Shown here piece by piece: positions 33,327-46,891 of a stretch of 64,000 nt of DNA (position 1 is its first letter; each line of letters starts with the position of its first letter). The translations under genes and the position numbers were made by a program. The stretch covers positions 310,001 to 374,000 of the forward strand of contig PZJY01000004.1 in assembly GCA_031472005.1 (NCBI GenBank), given 5' to 3'. The DNA comes from Tetracladium setigerum. Taxonomy: Eukaryota > Ascomycota > Leotiomycetes > Helotiales. Below the pieces are notes generated by a model. It saw nothing but the letters and a program-made list of their open reading frames with translations, was not told where the DNA came from and made no database searches.

Positions 33327-34531
33327 TCTGTTGTCGATGTGGAAATGGAAGTAAACTTCAAATGAACACGAGACAGAAAGATCTTGGAATTAACGGCCAA
33401 ATTATGAAACAACCCATTAGCGTCGCGCTAAACCCACGGGCCACGACTCCACCAAAACGGACGCGCTGGTGGCTGAGGGGTGGGGTTACTGCCTGAGCTG
33501 GACAAAGTCTGTGCGTGCCCTGCAAGCATTGTCTTTTGCCGAACGCGTTCGGAAAACATTCGTGCCGCATCGTAAAGAAATACGAGTGTATGAGCAAGCT
33601 TGTGCTGGGGGGTGGGAAGGGTTGAACGGCCGTTATAGGCTATACTGTCTCACTGTATCGATCACACATCCAGATAATCCCGAAACCAAGCCATGTTTAG
33701 TTCTATTTGCGCTCATGATGTTTCGAAAGTCGCAACGTTGTGTTATTTAGACTTCCAACTACAAGTCCCAGCATTGAAACCTAATTGCTTTCCTGTTACA
33801 CTACAAAATCAAACTCCTCAATGAGCAAGATTTCTCTCTGAAGACACTGGTTGGACTGAGGTCGGAATGAATGAAACTTAGGTCATATAGATGCTGCAAA
33901 CTAGTCTTGAAATATTTCAAGAGACATCCTTCATCACAGAGATAAGATAACGAAGCGACTCTTTGGTGTGGAAGAGTCTGCTGGGATACTGTACTGTAGA
34001 GTAGAGATCGACAGTCATTCTGGGCTGCACTATCATCATTTGCAATGATGACTACCAATGCGCAGCGCTGGCTGACCTCGCTACCATCCATTCCAAGTTT
34101 CTCATTAAGCTGCGTTTTGGAATTGGGCAATCACTTTCAAAAGACCTACTGAGACACGATTGGCCTTCAAGCGACAGACTCTCTGGTTCGCCCTCATTGC
34201 TCAAAGCGTTGTTGACATAGGGAAGGTACTGTATCTCTCCCTCAAGCGACTGCGCGGATCGAAAGGAGCGTTGCGTGAGTACAACTAAGTAAGCGCTAGG
34301 ATCTCAATAGTTTCGGGTTCCGACGGTGCAGCGGTCACCACCAATAAATACTTCATGACCGACTTGAAAGGTCTGCGATTCGCGGAGGAATTACGTATGA
34401 AATCGCCGCGGACTGAGTGTCGGTGAATCTCGTCATAGTAAGTAGGTCACGTATTTTAGCTTCATCCAATTACTAAGTCCTTCCGATATCATTCCAAGGA
34501 TCGTTGGTGCTTGAATTGACTTTGGGTTTCC
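33327..34531. other. Gene-poor stretch
   Basis: Upstream of the phosphotransferase. Only short frames without motif support. A TACTGTACTGTAGAG word lies at 33987-34001. Confidence 0.4.
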
Positions 34532-34551
34532 AAAAAAAAAAAAAAAAAAAA
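34532..34551 (+). repeat. Poly-A run (20 A)
   Basis: An uninterrupted run of 20 A, far longer than any other in the window. It could be the 3' tail of an inserted retro-transcript or a simple tract. No retroelement frame is recognised upstream. Confidence 0.9.
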
Positions 34552-36063
34552 GTATCGTCAGTCCCGTAAATCAGCTTCCTAGCCATTCTATTAACACTAT
34601 CGCCATTGGAGCCTCCTTCCTTGTTGATACTCCTCGCCATCCCTCCAACGACTGAATGTAGCCGCAGTTGACCAGCACGTCAGGAGCAATTAGGATCTTA
34701 TCAGCTTCACCAAACGCCATGCTTGCAGGCTATTATTAGTATTGTTTCCGCTGTTTGTTCTGCCATTCCTTCTCCTCATGTCAAGTTTTGTCACTCCTAC
34801 ATAAGTTACAGTGGGAAAAGCTGACAGTAACAGAATGTTCCGTGACGCCACGTACTGTCCTATAATGTAGTAAGTCGGGGGTTAGAATCGCATGAAAGAT
34901 AACTCTGTGGTTGGTGTCCGTTGCCTAGGCAAGGCAACCGCAAGGAGATATGGAAACAACATCAGGCCGAAAGCCAGGGGCAACTTCCTAAACTAAAGTT
35001 ACTTATCGGCAGAATAAATAGCAACTTGGAACCCTATACATAAGTCTATGTACTTTCATCGGTTTCCATATTCTTTTACGCCCAGATGCAGGTTCATAAA
35101 GTAGTGGGGAGAGTCTTCGATGAAATTGGTCCTCTTCTACCAATCTGGTGGAAGAACAGTATTGCCTTCTTTCATGCCAAAATAAATAGGTACCGGACAA
35201 AGGAGTGGAGTAGTCGGTAACAGTGCTTCCCGTTTCATCGATATGAATTAGAAAGTTATCCTCTGGCTCATCCTCAAATCCTTTGCTTCTCACAAGGAGT
35301 CAATGATTCCCAAAAGCGAAAAGCCTTATTAAAGGCTAATTATCAAGAGAATCATGGAGATGTAGTCATTTGCTTATACTATGGCCATGAAACGGTAACC
35401 AAAGAATTTCGATAACCAGCTAGAGATCTGTGTCCAGCTGTCAAAGACAATGATCCCTGTTACCACCAGATTTCTCTTCCATGGAGCACCAATCTTCTTG
35501 GGATAGTAGAGGTTAATACTTCAAAACTGTGTGATATTTTGGAAAGATCTATTTGAAGATTATCAAAGGCTTTGCAAACGCTGATGTTGTCGAGTAGCAT
35601 AGGGGGTCACTTCCGGAGGAACAGGATTGGTTCTGCTGATTGATGCAACTGAGTCTTCACACTGTTCTTCCATAAGGAAGAATCTATATCGTGGAGCGAG
35701 TGCTTGAGCAGCAAAGTAGAGGTTTTTGTCCATAATTTCCTGGTGCCACTACTTGGAATAGCTGTGATCTAGACACGTTAAGCTGTCTACGAAACTTGTT
35801 AAATGTATTTTTTGCTTCTATACACGCCTCCCGTAGAGTAGTCTCTCGTGTCTTATTCGCCTGATGGCACGTCGTCGATCAGGTCTGCAATCCCTAACAC
35901 AATTCCTAGATACTCTGGTAGGTTGGAAACCTCGTTGGAGACAGTGAGAGGATGATCGCAGAAGGCTCCATACAACGCTGTTGACGTTCGCAGAGAACCC
36001 ATCCCTCTTATGTATGTAGGAACGGAACTAAGGGTAAGAAGACAGGATGCTTCTGGCCCATCT
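34552..36063. other. Gene-poor stretch with decayed coding-like pieces
   Basis: On the minus strand some protein-like pieces occur: 35293-35003 (DEPEDNFLIHIDETGSTVTD) and 36122-35853 (ATG start, PEYLGIVLGIADLIDDVPSG). They lie in line with the frame at 36064-36321. They may be parts of one decayed gene; no family recognised. Confidence 0.25.
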
Positions 36064-36321
36064 TCAGGATTGCTTTTCGATACTTTCGTGGAATTGAGAG
36101 CATGAGATAGAGAGAATTCCATCTCGTAGCAACGTCAAGGGGATGAACTTATCACAGAGGGCTTTCCACCACATGCGACTTTCGTCACTTCCCATGATAA
36201 ACAGAATTCCAGCTCGGATTTTCATGTATACACTGATATCATTTGGGAAGTATCTATTATCCTTGTATACGAAGCGGAAGCGATTTATCCGGCCTCTTCT
36301 CTGGTACCAGAGTTCAGGTGA
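36064..36321 (-). pseudogene. Coding-like exon remnant
   Basis: An open frame of ~85 codons with natural-looking composition: RINRFRFVYKDNRYFPND, MKIRAGILFIMGSDESRMWW, KALCDKFIPLTLL, ending at TGA 36064. No ATG at its 5' side and no clean splice sites. Family not recognised. Confidence 0.25.
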
Positions 36322-39189
36322 TTATCGTGAGAGTGTCTTGCGTTCATTGAATAGTGCACTTGATGGCATAGAACGGTATAGGCCTCCAGAGAAGAATGAT
36401 CAACCACAGAAAATGGTTGATCAGTCTGAGCTACAGATCATGAGACAGCATCCTTCCTTCTATGTGATTTCTACACATTTTTGAGTAAGGTGAGAAATCA
36501 AAGATCTACAGTCACAGTCCTGGGAACTGAATCCCTTATGTCTGGGTTTCAAGCAAGTGATAAGGTTGGAAGTATACTTTTGACGATCCATTTTTTTGAA
36601 GTCCAATTGTCACAATACTTACAAGTTCAGGATCGGGTTTGAAATGGATGACCCTTCACTGGTTATTTGATCCATGCAGGTTGGAGGTGAGTAATGTCAT
36701 AGAAGTGGAAAACCCAAGTACCCTCAAGGGAGATTTTCCTAGCCATAGTTTGCCCGTCTCTCTGAGCTCTGCGAAGAGTCACTGCCAGAGCAGAAGATGG
36801 GAATGGGGATCGCCAGTTTCCGGACCCAATCCTTCAGCCTCCGCTTGTGCCATAATATCATCCTCGTCATCTTTAAATATGTAATCGTGGTTCTTCGCGG
36901 GAGGGTACAGGAATGTTCTCAACTGAGTTGGTTGTTTGGTATGGTAGTTGTACACAAGGATCAGTATAGACATCTCCGGTAACTAATATGTTTACAATTC
37001 TTCAAACTGTATGGTCCGAACAGGGCTATTATACATGCGATGCTAGTAAATGGATTGCACTAGCTCTTCTTTCGTTACACAAGGCTACAGCATAAACAAT
37101 ATCGAACAACAATAAGATCTCCACTTGAGTAAGTTACACCGTTTCTGCTACTTGACGTAACATCAAGCATGGATTTAGATTTATGGCTCTTCCGAATTCG
37201 CTACACTTTGACGGCGAATCACAAAGCTGATAGAAGGTGAATAGTAGCCAGTCAAAACCATACATGCTTCATTCAGAGCAGCCAAATTCAAGCAGGACCT
37301 GAGAAAGTGCATACATAAGACGTATAAAGAACCACGAATGTTGAGCCGGATACCGCCCTGGTTGCTCGACTGATGGGTAACAAAGCGAGGATACACATCG
37401 AGAACTGGAGAACGGCAGTCACAAGAGACACAAATACTACATTTGCAAACATTTCTAGTTCCGCCTCTGAGTAGTGAGCAACGTCCTCGTCATTAGTGGT
37501 CCTGAATGAGGTATAGCATGGAGCGAACGCTATATCACTTTATTATCGAGTATGAAAGTTTTGAAGGCTCATTGGGACGCAATCAATTTGCAATCAGGTC
37601 GAATATACAGGAAAGTTTCTATCATGTTCTTCGCTTGGCGTTCTTTGTTAACGTGGTCGGCAAGAACTAACGAATTTATCAGGTTCGTTTATGAAGTCTC
37701 GGATGTCCTTAGGGAACGGATTGTGTTTTTCAACCCAGTTGAAGGTGAGCAGATGGTTACGTTCTGGCGCTTGTCCAAGCCGCTTCATCTTAGCCACCCT
37801 AGATATTATGGATGCTATATAGTTTTGTTAGCCTCATTGTCCCAGTACAAGCGCGACGGCAACGTACTATAATTCATGCATGTATCCTTCATGCGGTTGA
37901 TGAGTGCAGCTTATTTCCCATCCGTCATCCGTGTCTTGTTCCTTAATCTTCCGTATTAAATCGAGTGTTTTGCGTTGGCACTGTTCATTCACTGTTCATT
38001 TCGTGGAGCTGTCTTTTGAGCTCGATTATATCATTGTTCAGCTTAGGGACATGAACTCGGGCTTTAGCTCTTCGCTGTAGAGGTCCGTAGAGGGTGCGCC
38101 ATTGTGCACGAGTTTTCGTAGGTTCTGCGTGTTCTAGGCTTGAACGCGCTACGCTTGTTAATTGAGGCGGAGAGAGAGGAAGCAGAGAACGGTTCACGGT
38201 CTCGAGGAGATAGGAAATGACCTTCCGAGAAGGGACCTCCACTGTTATCCTACCGACCATCTAGACTGTCGCCCACAAACTGTCGTCCTCAGGAATATAC
38301 CACGTCTCCCTCTAAATCATTGTCTCTTCACCATACAATGAATATTCAGCCTCACAGGGGTTGTGCATTGTCATCCAATGCCTAACATGCTCCTCGTTCG
38401 TCCGACGGACCGGTGTCAGCAACAACCCTACTATTCTGTTTCGACCACAGCACCCTTTCCCGGCCTGTTATCGAGCTACGATTGAGTGTAATCGGAAGTG
38501 TCGCCATGCATATGAAATGGGGACTTATTCGGCATGTACGAAACATGATTCGAGTGGCGGAGTTTATCCATGCATGTCATGAGAATGCGATTGGATAATG
38601 CTAAAGTAGCCACGATGCGAGGCCTCCCACGATGTGCAACAAAAATTCACCCGATCACGTGGTTCGGTCCGAAACAAGTCGGAGAACACCATCATTGGCA
38701 GATGGCGTCTCCATCGATGGTAACAGAGCTCATCGCATCACCATCACAAGTTGGTCTGGCAATCTCGACCGAACTGGACGTACTCGAAGCAGTCAACACA
38801 ACCAGTGAGAGCAAATGCAATGACAGTGGCACCGACGACAATACTGAACGGCTCCGCCGTTGTCAAGAGAAATGCAAAGTAAGAGACACAATGGAGGTTG
38901 GTATGGAAGTCTTCACCGAGACTTCAGCCGCAGCCTCATAAGTCATCGACTGAGGTTTAGGCTCTCGCTAGGGCCTCAGACAGGTGATCGCAATGTTCGA
39001 TCTCGAGTAGCCATACGAGCGCCCGTCTACTCACGGCAATCACATAAACACTAACACATTCAAGTTAGCGACGGCTCAACAGCCCAACTTGGAATACGTT
39101 TCATACCAGTCAGTTCCTTGCAGATAGGAAAGTAGAGTCTATTCCCAAACTGACACACAGCAGGTTGTGAAGACTCCTCCCGTTTGTGA
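36322..39189. other. Gene-poor stretch
   Basis: Short ATG-initiated frames at 37552-37872 (+, 106 aa) and 37985-38260 (-, 91 aa, basic with a heptad-like tail LNNDIIELKRQLHEMN) are the only ones worth naming; neither has family support. The part just before 39190 would be expected to hold the N-terminal domain of the dead NLR gene, but I cannot recognise it. Confidence 0.3.
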
Positions 39190-40645
39190 CAAATGCGCCG
39201 TTCAACTTATACAAACGCCAGTACGACCCCAATCCCTCCCTGACGCGTACGTCGACTTTTACAGGGGATATATAACTGGGCTGATGGAATAAATGGACAC
39301 GATGATCGATGCATCTTCTGGCTGAATGGCCTGGTTAGGACGGGAAAGTCGACGGTCTCCCGCTCTGTCGCCCATAGATACAATGAACAGAAGCGTCTTG
39401 GAGCCGGCGTCTTCTCAAAGGGTGACAGAGATGTGAGCAATGCTGGCAAAACAGCTCGCTTTCAATGTGGCATCTTTTCGACAGTACATCTTTATGCCAG
39501 TCTTATGTTCTTGTCATTGACGCTCTAGATGAGTGTGAGGATGGTAAAGATGCCGGGATTATTCTGCAGCTCTTAGCTGAGGCTCGGTCGTTAACGACGG
39601 TACAACTTCGAGTCTTTCTTACTAGCAGACCCGAAATTCTAATGCGATACAGTATGCACCATATGTTACAAGCCGAACACCAGTATTTCGTACTCTACAG
39701 TGTACTGCCAACAATTCTCAACCATGATATCTCGCTGTTCCTGGAATATCTGGGGATAATCAGGCAAGGCTGGTATCTTGGAGCAGACTGGCCAGGGGGA
39801 ATGGTTCTGAGACAGCTGGTTCCACACGCTTGTGACCTCTTCATTTGGATGGCAACAGCTTGTCCTACTTCGTGGGGGAAGGCGATCCGCACGCAAGAGA
39901 CTGGATACATTTCTCGATGTTCTCAGCAGCACTGTTACTACACCAGAGAAGCCCTCAATAAGATCTACCTCGCTGTCCTCGAGCATTCAACCTCCTCGGA
40001 CTATTCGGAGGAAGAGAAAGAAGAGGTATACGATAAGTTAAAGCACACGCTTGGAAGTGTGGTGGTGTTGTACTCACCTCTTCGCTAAGCGGGCTGTTGC
40101 ACTTTCAATGATGAGGTGAACCAAACATTTGAGGATCTTCGTACGATCTTTGGATATACCAGAAGACCCAACTTACCTGCTCCGCCTACATCATCCTTCA
40201 TTTTGCGACTTCCTCCTCAACAAAGATCGGTGTGGGGATTTCTGGGTGGATGAAAAGGAGGCACATCAGATATTAGCTGCTGGTTGCTGGCTGCTGGCTG
40301 CATACAGCTAATGTACCAGACACTCAAGAATGACGTCTGCAAAACGCATGTACGGGGTAGTCAACCCAGTTGAGCGCAGTTGGATTGAGAAATGCCTTCC
40401 GCTCAAATTTCAATACGATGCCTCTACTGGGTTCAACATCTGCGAAGAAGTGGTTCTCAGGCTGACGATGGCAAGAATGCCCTCCGGTTTCTACAGGCTC
40501 GTCTACTGCACTGGCTTGAGGCACTTGGGTGGATAGGTAAGACCTCAGAAGGGATCCAGGCAGTTTTGTCTTTAGAGGCTCACAATCCGGTAAGGCATCT
40601 ATCTATTATAAATAGGAGTCTGATTAACGTTTCCTCAGGTTAATA
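39190..40645 (+). pseudogene. Dead NACHT-domain NLR (STAND) gene
   Basis: Fungal NLRs are STAND ATPases used in non-self recognition and programmed cell death. Hallmarks appear in order but in several frames: NAPFNLYKRQYDPN, then IYNWADG and the P-loop RCIFWLNGLVRTGKST (Walker A, ~39309-39353); Walker B YVLVIDALDECED (~39504-39542); sensor-like LRVFLTSRPEI; NHDISLFLEYLGIIRQ; RLHHPSFCDFLLNKDRCGDF; SWIEKCLPL; YWVQHLRRSGSQA and HWLEALGWIGKTSEGIQAVL. Walker A and B are only ~50 codons apart, shorter than I expect, so an internal deletion is likely. At least four frame changes and in-frame stops occur. No WD40, ankyrin or TPR repeats follow; it ends near 40640 at what was an exon border. Confidence 0.85.
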
Positions 40646-42510
40646 GAAGCCCCAGTCTACATGCATTTATCCAATCGCTTAGTGATTGAAGACAGACCAG
40701 CAATAGATTGACACCCAAAAGAGTCAAGGGCTTGTCCTAAGTAATATTGATGCCATGTCGGTTCGGGTTGACTGTTCTTGCAATTGCGCTACGATAGCTA
40801 GTACTGATGGCAGATGCAACCGGCCTTCTAGACATGAAGTGCTGTCAGTCATTGGAATTAGTTTCAAAGAAGCTTGCGAAAGACTGAAGTTTGTATATAA
40901 GGTTGAACCACTACCCTGAAGTCATTTCCACTGGTATATATTTTTGACACAACTCCCTATCTCCGCTAACTGATAACTTTCATCCTCCGCTCAGACCTCA
41001 TCAATTTCACGTACTTTTAGTGCCTTCCGCTCTTTCCAACAGGTCGCAAGAGAGCACTTATAGGCAATGTCATAAATCTCGAAGTCGGCCTGACCAACAA
41101 ACGGTTTCGATCGATTTCTAGATCGTCGCGGGCAAATTGACTAGTTCGGTCTCCGCGATGTACGAGAACACATATTTTGGTAGCGTCATAACGTCCCCGG
41201 AAGGTAAGACTTACAAGTCCTTACTGTCACGACACCCCATTCAGATATCCCGTCTTCATCCAGCTCCACGCAACAGTCCCTTTCCTGCGCATACCCTTCA
41301 TGGCCTCGGCCATTTTCTCTCCTCAGCTCAAGTATGGAAGACGAAAAAGCACATTCCTGTTCTTTCGTCATTTCTGACGAGGAATTCTCCGTCAGTATCT
41401 ACAGTGATGCAGAACAAGACTGAATGCACCCTGCTACGCCAAACGCCAGCCGTTCTCCAGCATCCCATTCTATGACGTTCCAGATCATTGTGAATAATGG
41501 ATCGTTCAGAGAGTTGGTGAGTCGGGAGAAATTAATAATGAAACTTTGCAAGAATGTTAGCTCAAATAGGCCTGGGAATGGAAATTCTGGGCTTTCTTTA
41601 GTTTAGGCTTCGCGGCCTCTGGGCGTTCCTTCCTTGCAACGATCTTGCTCCCTTTACTTCTAACAGATAGCAAGCCGAGGATGTATCGTTCTCTTTAGTT
41701 CAGGAAACCAACATAGGTGATCGTGCTTGCGTCAGGACTTGGCTTCGGCCCGTTCTGAACAGCAAGAGGGGTGTTATTCATTGAGGAAAGGAATATTTTG
41801 CATTGCGGCGAAATTCGGTGACCAGAGTTGGACCGGGTAAACGGTCCCTAAGGGAATGATATTGATAGTATATCTAATAAAATGATGGAAGTTGCAATCA
41901 TCCCCAATACTCCTTTTCTGCCCCACAATCATCTAGAGCCCCACGGCTGGAGAGCAATGGGTGGCTTGGGAGAAGTTCGCCACATTGCGTTCTCAATGCA
42001 CTAGCACAAAGATGCTTTGATAATGTCTCTCCCTACTAAAATGATACCAAAACATGGCACTTGTTCTCAAGGCCCAGAGGGCAGAATGCGTATGCTCGCC
42101 TAAGTTGACAAAGTCTATAGAAGAAAAATGATTTGAAGAAACAACACTAATAGTTATACAGCGCTGAGGGTAAAGTTTGGAGATTGGTCTCGAGGCCCAC
42201 GGGGGCTTTGAGAGATTGTAGGGAGGGAATCTGAGGCCATCCACGACAGAAACTATGAAGACCCAACCCTCTCCTTCCTTCCTTTTTAACATATTCAAAG
42301 CATCCGGAGATCCTCGCCTTCCTCATCTCGAGACAGGAGAGCTATAGATTTCCCAACCTTCGCACATTCCACATGTGCGTAAGATCAGGAGAACTTCCTT
42401 CACAGGATTGTACTATCCCCTCGCGCCCTCGTTCATCCATGGTGCGTTCACAGTCCCTGCTAATGCTCCCTGTTCCTGCTTCTTTTCTTTCCTCCACGAG
42501 AACTGGAAAT
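40646..42510. other. Gene-poor stretch
   Basis: No credible frames, RNA genes or repeats recognised. Confidence 0.4.
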
Positions 42511-42900
42511 TCAAGACCCAATTACTACAGAGATCTCGACTGGACTGGCGGAGCTGATAGCCACAAGGTAGTTGCGGCATAACGAAGCTGACATACACTT
42601 CGCCATGTGAAATGATTCGTTCTTGATAATATATCCCCAAACTGGTTCAACTGTGTTTGGCGGGAATTCCCAGACTGAAGAGTCACGGGTTGCCCTTAGG
42701 CACTTGGAAGACTTCATCCTTATCCAATGTGTAATGATCTCGCAAATGAACTCAGCCTCCTCCTTTATTTCCATCCCTTGTGCATCGTAGGTATAATCAT
42801 CGTGGTGTGAATTCGTGTAAGTGTTGTTTCGTATTGCATACTGTAGTGCGAGTAGAGTATAAGGAATTTGGAGATACGACAGCAGAGCCCACTCAAACAT
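42511..42900 (-). CDS. Hypothetical protein
   Basis: 129 residues from ATG 42900, single exon. Natural-looking composition: MFEWALLSYLQIPYTLLALQ (hydrophobic start, possibly a signal-anchor), then HHDDYTYDAQGMEIKEEAEF and IITHWIRMKSSKCLRATRDS. No domain recognised. Confidence 0.4.
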   Translation of the reverse strand: MFEWALLSYLQIPYTLLALQYAIRNNTYTNSHHDDYTYDAQGMEIKEEAEFICEIITHWIRMKSSKCLRATRDSSVWEFPPNTVEPVWGYIIKNESFHMAKCMSASLCRNYLVAISSASPVEISVVIGS

Positions 42901-43508
42901 GGACTACTTGTTGTACAAAAGAGAACCGTCGAGTTGCAGGGAGGTTTCATGAATAATCGAAGTTTGGTGGGAGTGATTGACCGTTCAGTCGAAGCCTGGT
43001 GTGCGTTAAAGCATTCGAGGCGGGAAGATCTAAGGGAGGAAAAGAGAAAATTTGAAGATGGGGATTAGGCCTCACATCGTCGTTGACCATCAGAACCGAG
43101 TGAAGAGGTTGTATCGATATTCAAAAAGACCGGTCGGCAGCATAATTTGGCTTCTGAACTCGTGTGATCTGCAACAAAAGAAATCGATGGTAATGGTGGG
43201 GCTTAAACCAGTGGCGCAGATCCCTGCCCTGTAAAGCTTACTGCAGGTACGACAGATTTCGTTCCGTCACCGCTTTGGTTCTGCCATCCGTCGACATGAT
43301 AAGAACTTCATTTTGGCCATTGGGGAAACCCAACCATTTGTCTTTTGTCAGGACCAACCCCACCAAGGACCTCACCACCGCTCTAACGACACGTATTCAA
43401 AAGCATATTGTGCAATTGAAATGCCACCACGATTGCCACCGATTGCGCGTTGATTGCCTTTACAGCGGGCTCGGGAACTGCAGGACTAATCCTCACTCCG
43501 CAAACACA
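42901..43508. promoter_or_regulatory. Upstream region of the SET-like gene
   Basis: Separates two divergent starts (42900 minus, 43509 plus). No distinct element recognised. Confidence 0.3.
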
Positions 43509-45778
43509 ATGTCGAGTCCACGCAACAACCTCCTGTCTTTGGTTGAGCGCCTGGAGCAAAAGGGCTACCTCTATCAATGCGATAGCGATTTGGCGTTCCT
43601 GGAATGTGCCCGGGAAGGAAGAGGAAGCTGCGCATTATCGTGGTTGTGGAAGAAGAGTCGGGAGAGAAAACGGAACACACATTGGTGAGTACCTCACGTT
43701 TTAGCATCCGAACTGCCCTAATAATCCCCGGGTTCAGGCCATCTATGAAGAATCGTCGAAGCCAGGGGGCTCCGCAGGAGCCCCCAACGCAAAAACCTCA
43801 GCTGGCGAAGCAATGCCTCCGCCAAGACGAACTTCTGAACGCGAAAAACCCACCACCACCATCACCACATCCGCGACCCCAAGCAACCATAAATTAGTCC
43901 CCGTAGGTTCTTGTCGGTCATTAAAGCGGGTTGCGCCACATGGCTCAGCTTCCGCTCTTACGAAGAGGCTGCGAACTTCTAAAAATGGGGCCATCTTGAA
44001 CGACAGCCAGACATCCACACGCGCCCCTCTTCAACTCCGTGATATCAACACAATTCCAAATAATCAACCCCAAGTGCTTGCCCAAAAGCCGAAGTCTGTT
44101 CCGAAGCTATTGCCAAAAAGTACTTCCTATCACGTAGCTCCAGCGCACTCGAACGATCCTGACAAAGAGGATAAAGCTAATGAAGTCTTCGGGATTCTTA
44201 TGGAAGCCGGGTCGTATGCCAATATCCCAATCCAACCAGGCACCGCAACGCCCAAATTGAACAGCTCCACCGCTCTATACCAAAAAAAAGCCAACGCACG
44301 AGCAGCTGAAATGGAGGAGGACGGGATGATTTTGGGAGAATTTCTGCGGGAATATGACAAATTGAATAACCAAGATGGCTATGGGCGGGTACAAGAACTA
44401 GGTCTTTACGCTAGATACGCTCGTTTCATATGGGAGTTTGCGCGAAAGAAGGGAGCAGCATTTGAAGCCGCAGCAACTCGGCCGACCAGAGGAAATGCAA
44501 CTTATGGTAAATGGGATGTGAATAGGGTTCATCTTTCCAAGGCCTTGGACGAGATTCTCCAGATCGACTCCAGCCGAATAAACCCAGCAACGGCTCGGAC
44601 CTTCATGAAGAAGACCCGCAAAGGGGAAGTTCTCTCACTGTCCAAGAGTATGAGAGAAGAGGCTTTAAAGTACTGGTACGTACCACCGGGATACCATTAA
44701 TCAGTCTGCTAATATTTTATGAAAGGGCGATTGGGAGGAAGGTGTTAATAATACTGGATCGTGGCGGGCCTGCTGCCGGCCTATGTCTAGCTCTAGGGCC
44801 CCCTCATTTGCAGCCTTACTCGATGAAGCGTCGACTTCATCGGCTTCCTCTTAGTGACAAGGACTTTGATGACGAAGGTTATATGAGGATCATCCAACAT
44901 AATCGCCATATATTCACCGCTTGGCTTGACGCAAGGGTGGACGAAGGGGGTCGTCGCTGGAGAGACCTGTTGAAAAGTGTTGGTATTCATATTGATAATA
45001 CCTTGGATCCTCCTAGGGTTCAGCCTGGTGACAGGTATAGGTTGTACCGTGGTATCTTCAACCAGGTGACAAAGACTTATTATGCTGAGCTTTTCTCACC
45101 CAAAGAAAGCAAAAGTTACATCTTGAATGGCGGTATTGGAGAGGGCTCGAGTGGAGTCAAAGACTGGGAAGCGCACTTGGATTGCCCTGCTGAGTGTCGC
45201 TGTCTTCACTGTGCAGTATGGAAGCCTCCGCCAGTACTCATTGTAGAGACGGAAGTAAACAGCCCAAACCTTGGGAAAACTGTTGTAGCGACACAGGTAC
45301 GTAAGTATTCCTATGATTCAACGCTAGCCCTGACTGATTCTAGCATCTTAAACCTCTCGATTATATTGCGGAACACTCTGGGGAGCGTAAGACTGCGGCG
45401 GAAAGCATGTCCGCGGCGAAAAGGAGCGAGGCTGAAGGCCAGAGAATTGATCGGATGGAAGTTAAAATACCTGGCCAAGGCACTCTCTTTATTCATCAAG
45501 AAAATATTGGTAAGCCTCCCTTTCTATTCCACATATCTCACCACACTACTAAACACAGAGCAGGGGGGCCAACAAGATATCCTAATCATTCGAAAACACC
45601 GAATGCCGAGTTTGAGGGAGACCCAAAATATGTTTCTGGCGCCTACCGGACGATGCTCAGGGTAAAGTTAGGTTGCCATATCAAGCCTGGCGATCCAGTG
45701 ACGGTCGACTACGGTGATTTATACTTTATCGGATTTGGTGAGGAAATTTATGAGGGGCCAGGGCTGCTTCCACGTTAG
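43509..45778 (+). CDS. SET-like domain protein (putative lysine methyltransferase family)
   Basis: Five exons: 43509-43684, 43738-44675, 44726-45296, 45344-45509, 45561-45778; introns 47-53 bp, phases close to the stop. About 689 residues if one base is added to the CCC/GGG run at 43609-43614; otherwise the start is ATG 43604 (657 residues). N-terminal third is disordered, rich in Thr/Pro/Lys. The middle is helical (LGEFLREYDKLNNQDGYGRV, LGLYARYARFIWEFARKKGA). The C-terminus has the SET signature parts: RYPNHSKTPNAEFEGD (N-H-S..P-N) and GCHIKPGDPVTVDYGD (G-D..V-D-Y-G). A Cys cluster, CPAECRCLHC, lies upstream. Substrate unknown; the SET N-terminal half is not evident, so activity is uncertain. 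Confidence 0.7.
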
Positions 45779-46891
45779 CCTTAGACATAGCCACACAGAG
45801 ACAAATATACACGATGGCTCGATCCAGGTGTCTGGAGAAGATAAGCAAAGGACAGGTGATTTCGAACTGTACGACACTTGTAATTGGAAGTAATCATAAT
45901 AAATGTGCAATTCCAGATGTGACGTAGCATTGTTTGACTGGTTGTATATACCACTATTCATTCAGGTGTCACCCCCTACGCCCTCTTGACTGGATCTCCT
46001 TCCCTGATACACCCTGTTGCCTCGGATTCCAATCCCTGCCATTCTGATGTTAACTATCTACACTGGACAGCGCTGGCTCTGCAGCGTCCCTGCAAAATTA
46101 TCGTGAGTTTTGGAGCGGCTTCCTTGACAAGTCAACGGTGTGCTTTTCTCCTCGTACAGTGCCTGCCTATCTGCCTAGCTCTTACAGCCCTCCTCAATTC
46201 CTGGCTAGCAGATCGCTCGGCCGACTACCCCAGCAGTATACAAACGCTAATCTAGATCATTCCACTTCGTTTCCGTGATCTCTGCCCTGATCTGTTAGGT
46301 GTAAATTTCGATTGCAGCTTTGTTAACCATATGGAATCGTCACCGCAACTATTCTACTAGCTTCATAATAGGTGCGCGGTTCCTGGTGGATGCTAAACTT
46401 TTCTTGTAATTTAGGTGCGGCGTATTTGGAGCTATTGCAGCGACCATCTTGTATCTTTCTTTCGTTCTCATTCTCCTTGCTTCCGTCCTGATCCCATGCT
46501 TCTCCATCTCGCTGACTTCTCGGAATGCTCATACTCCAGAGTCTCGGTCAGCACAGCATTCTCGACACGACATCCATCTTCTTTAGCCTATTTCCTCTAT
46601 CATTTCCATCCTCCTCCCTCCTCCCGTAAATTTGCAACTGAATGCGAGGTTGAAAGCTGTCCAAAATTCTGTCTTGAATCCAGAACCCTCTCCATCAAGT
46701 CAACGATTTTAAGCGGGGAATGTAGAACGGAAAACACTAAAACCCCGATCTTTCATCTGTATCTAAAATATCTCCTAAGACGTAAATTATTGCTTTTCCG
46801 GGCAATTTATCTACACTCTTGTTTTAATTTCTAATGTTCTTCTGAAAGTTTTTAAATAGCTTTGGCGAGTTTCTTTGAGTAATGATGTGGC
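45779..46891. other. Intergenic
   Basis: No gene recognised. AT-rich near 46770-46860. Confidence 0.4.

Noticed and set aside
34500..34560. Poly-A run as proof of a retrotransposon
   Set aside because: No reverse transcriptase, integrase or LTR pair was seen anywhere in the window.
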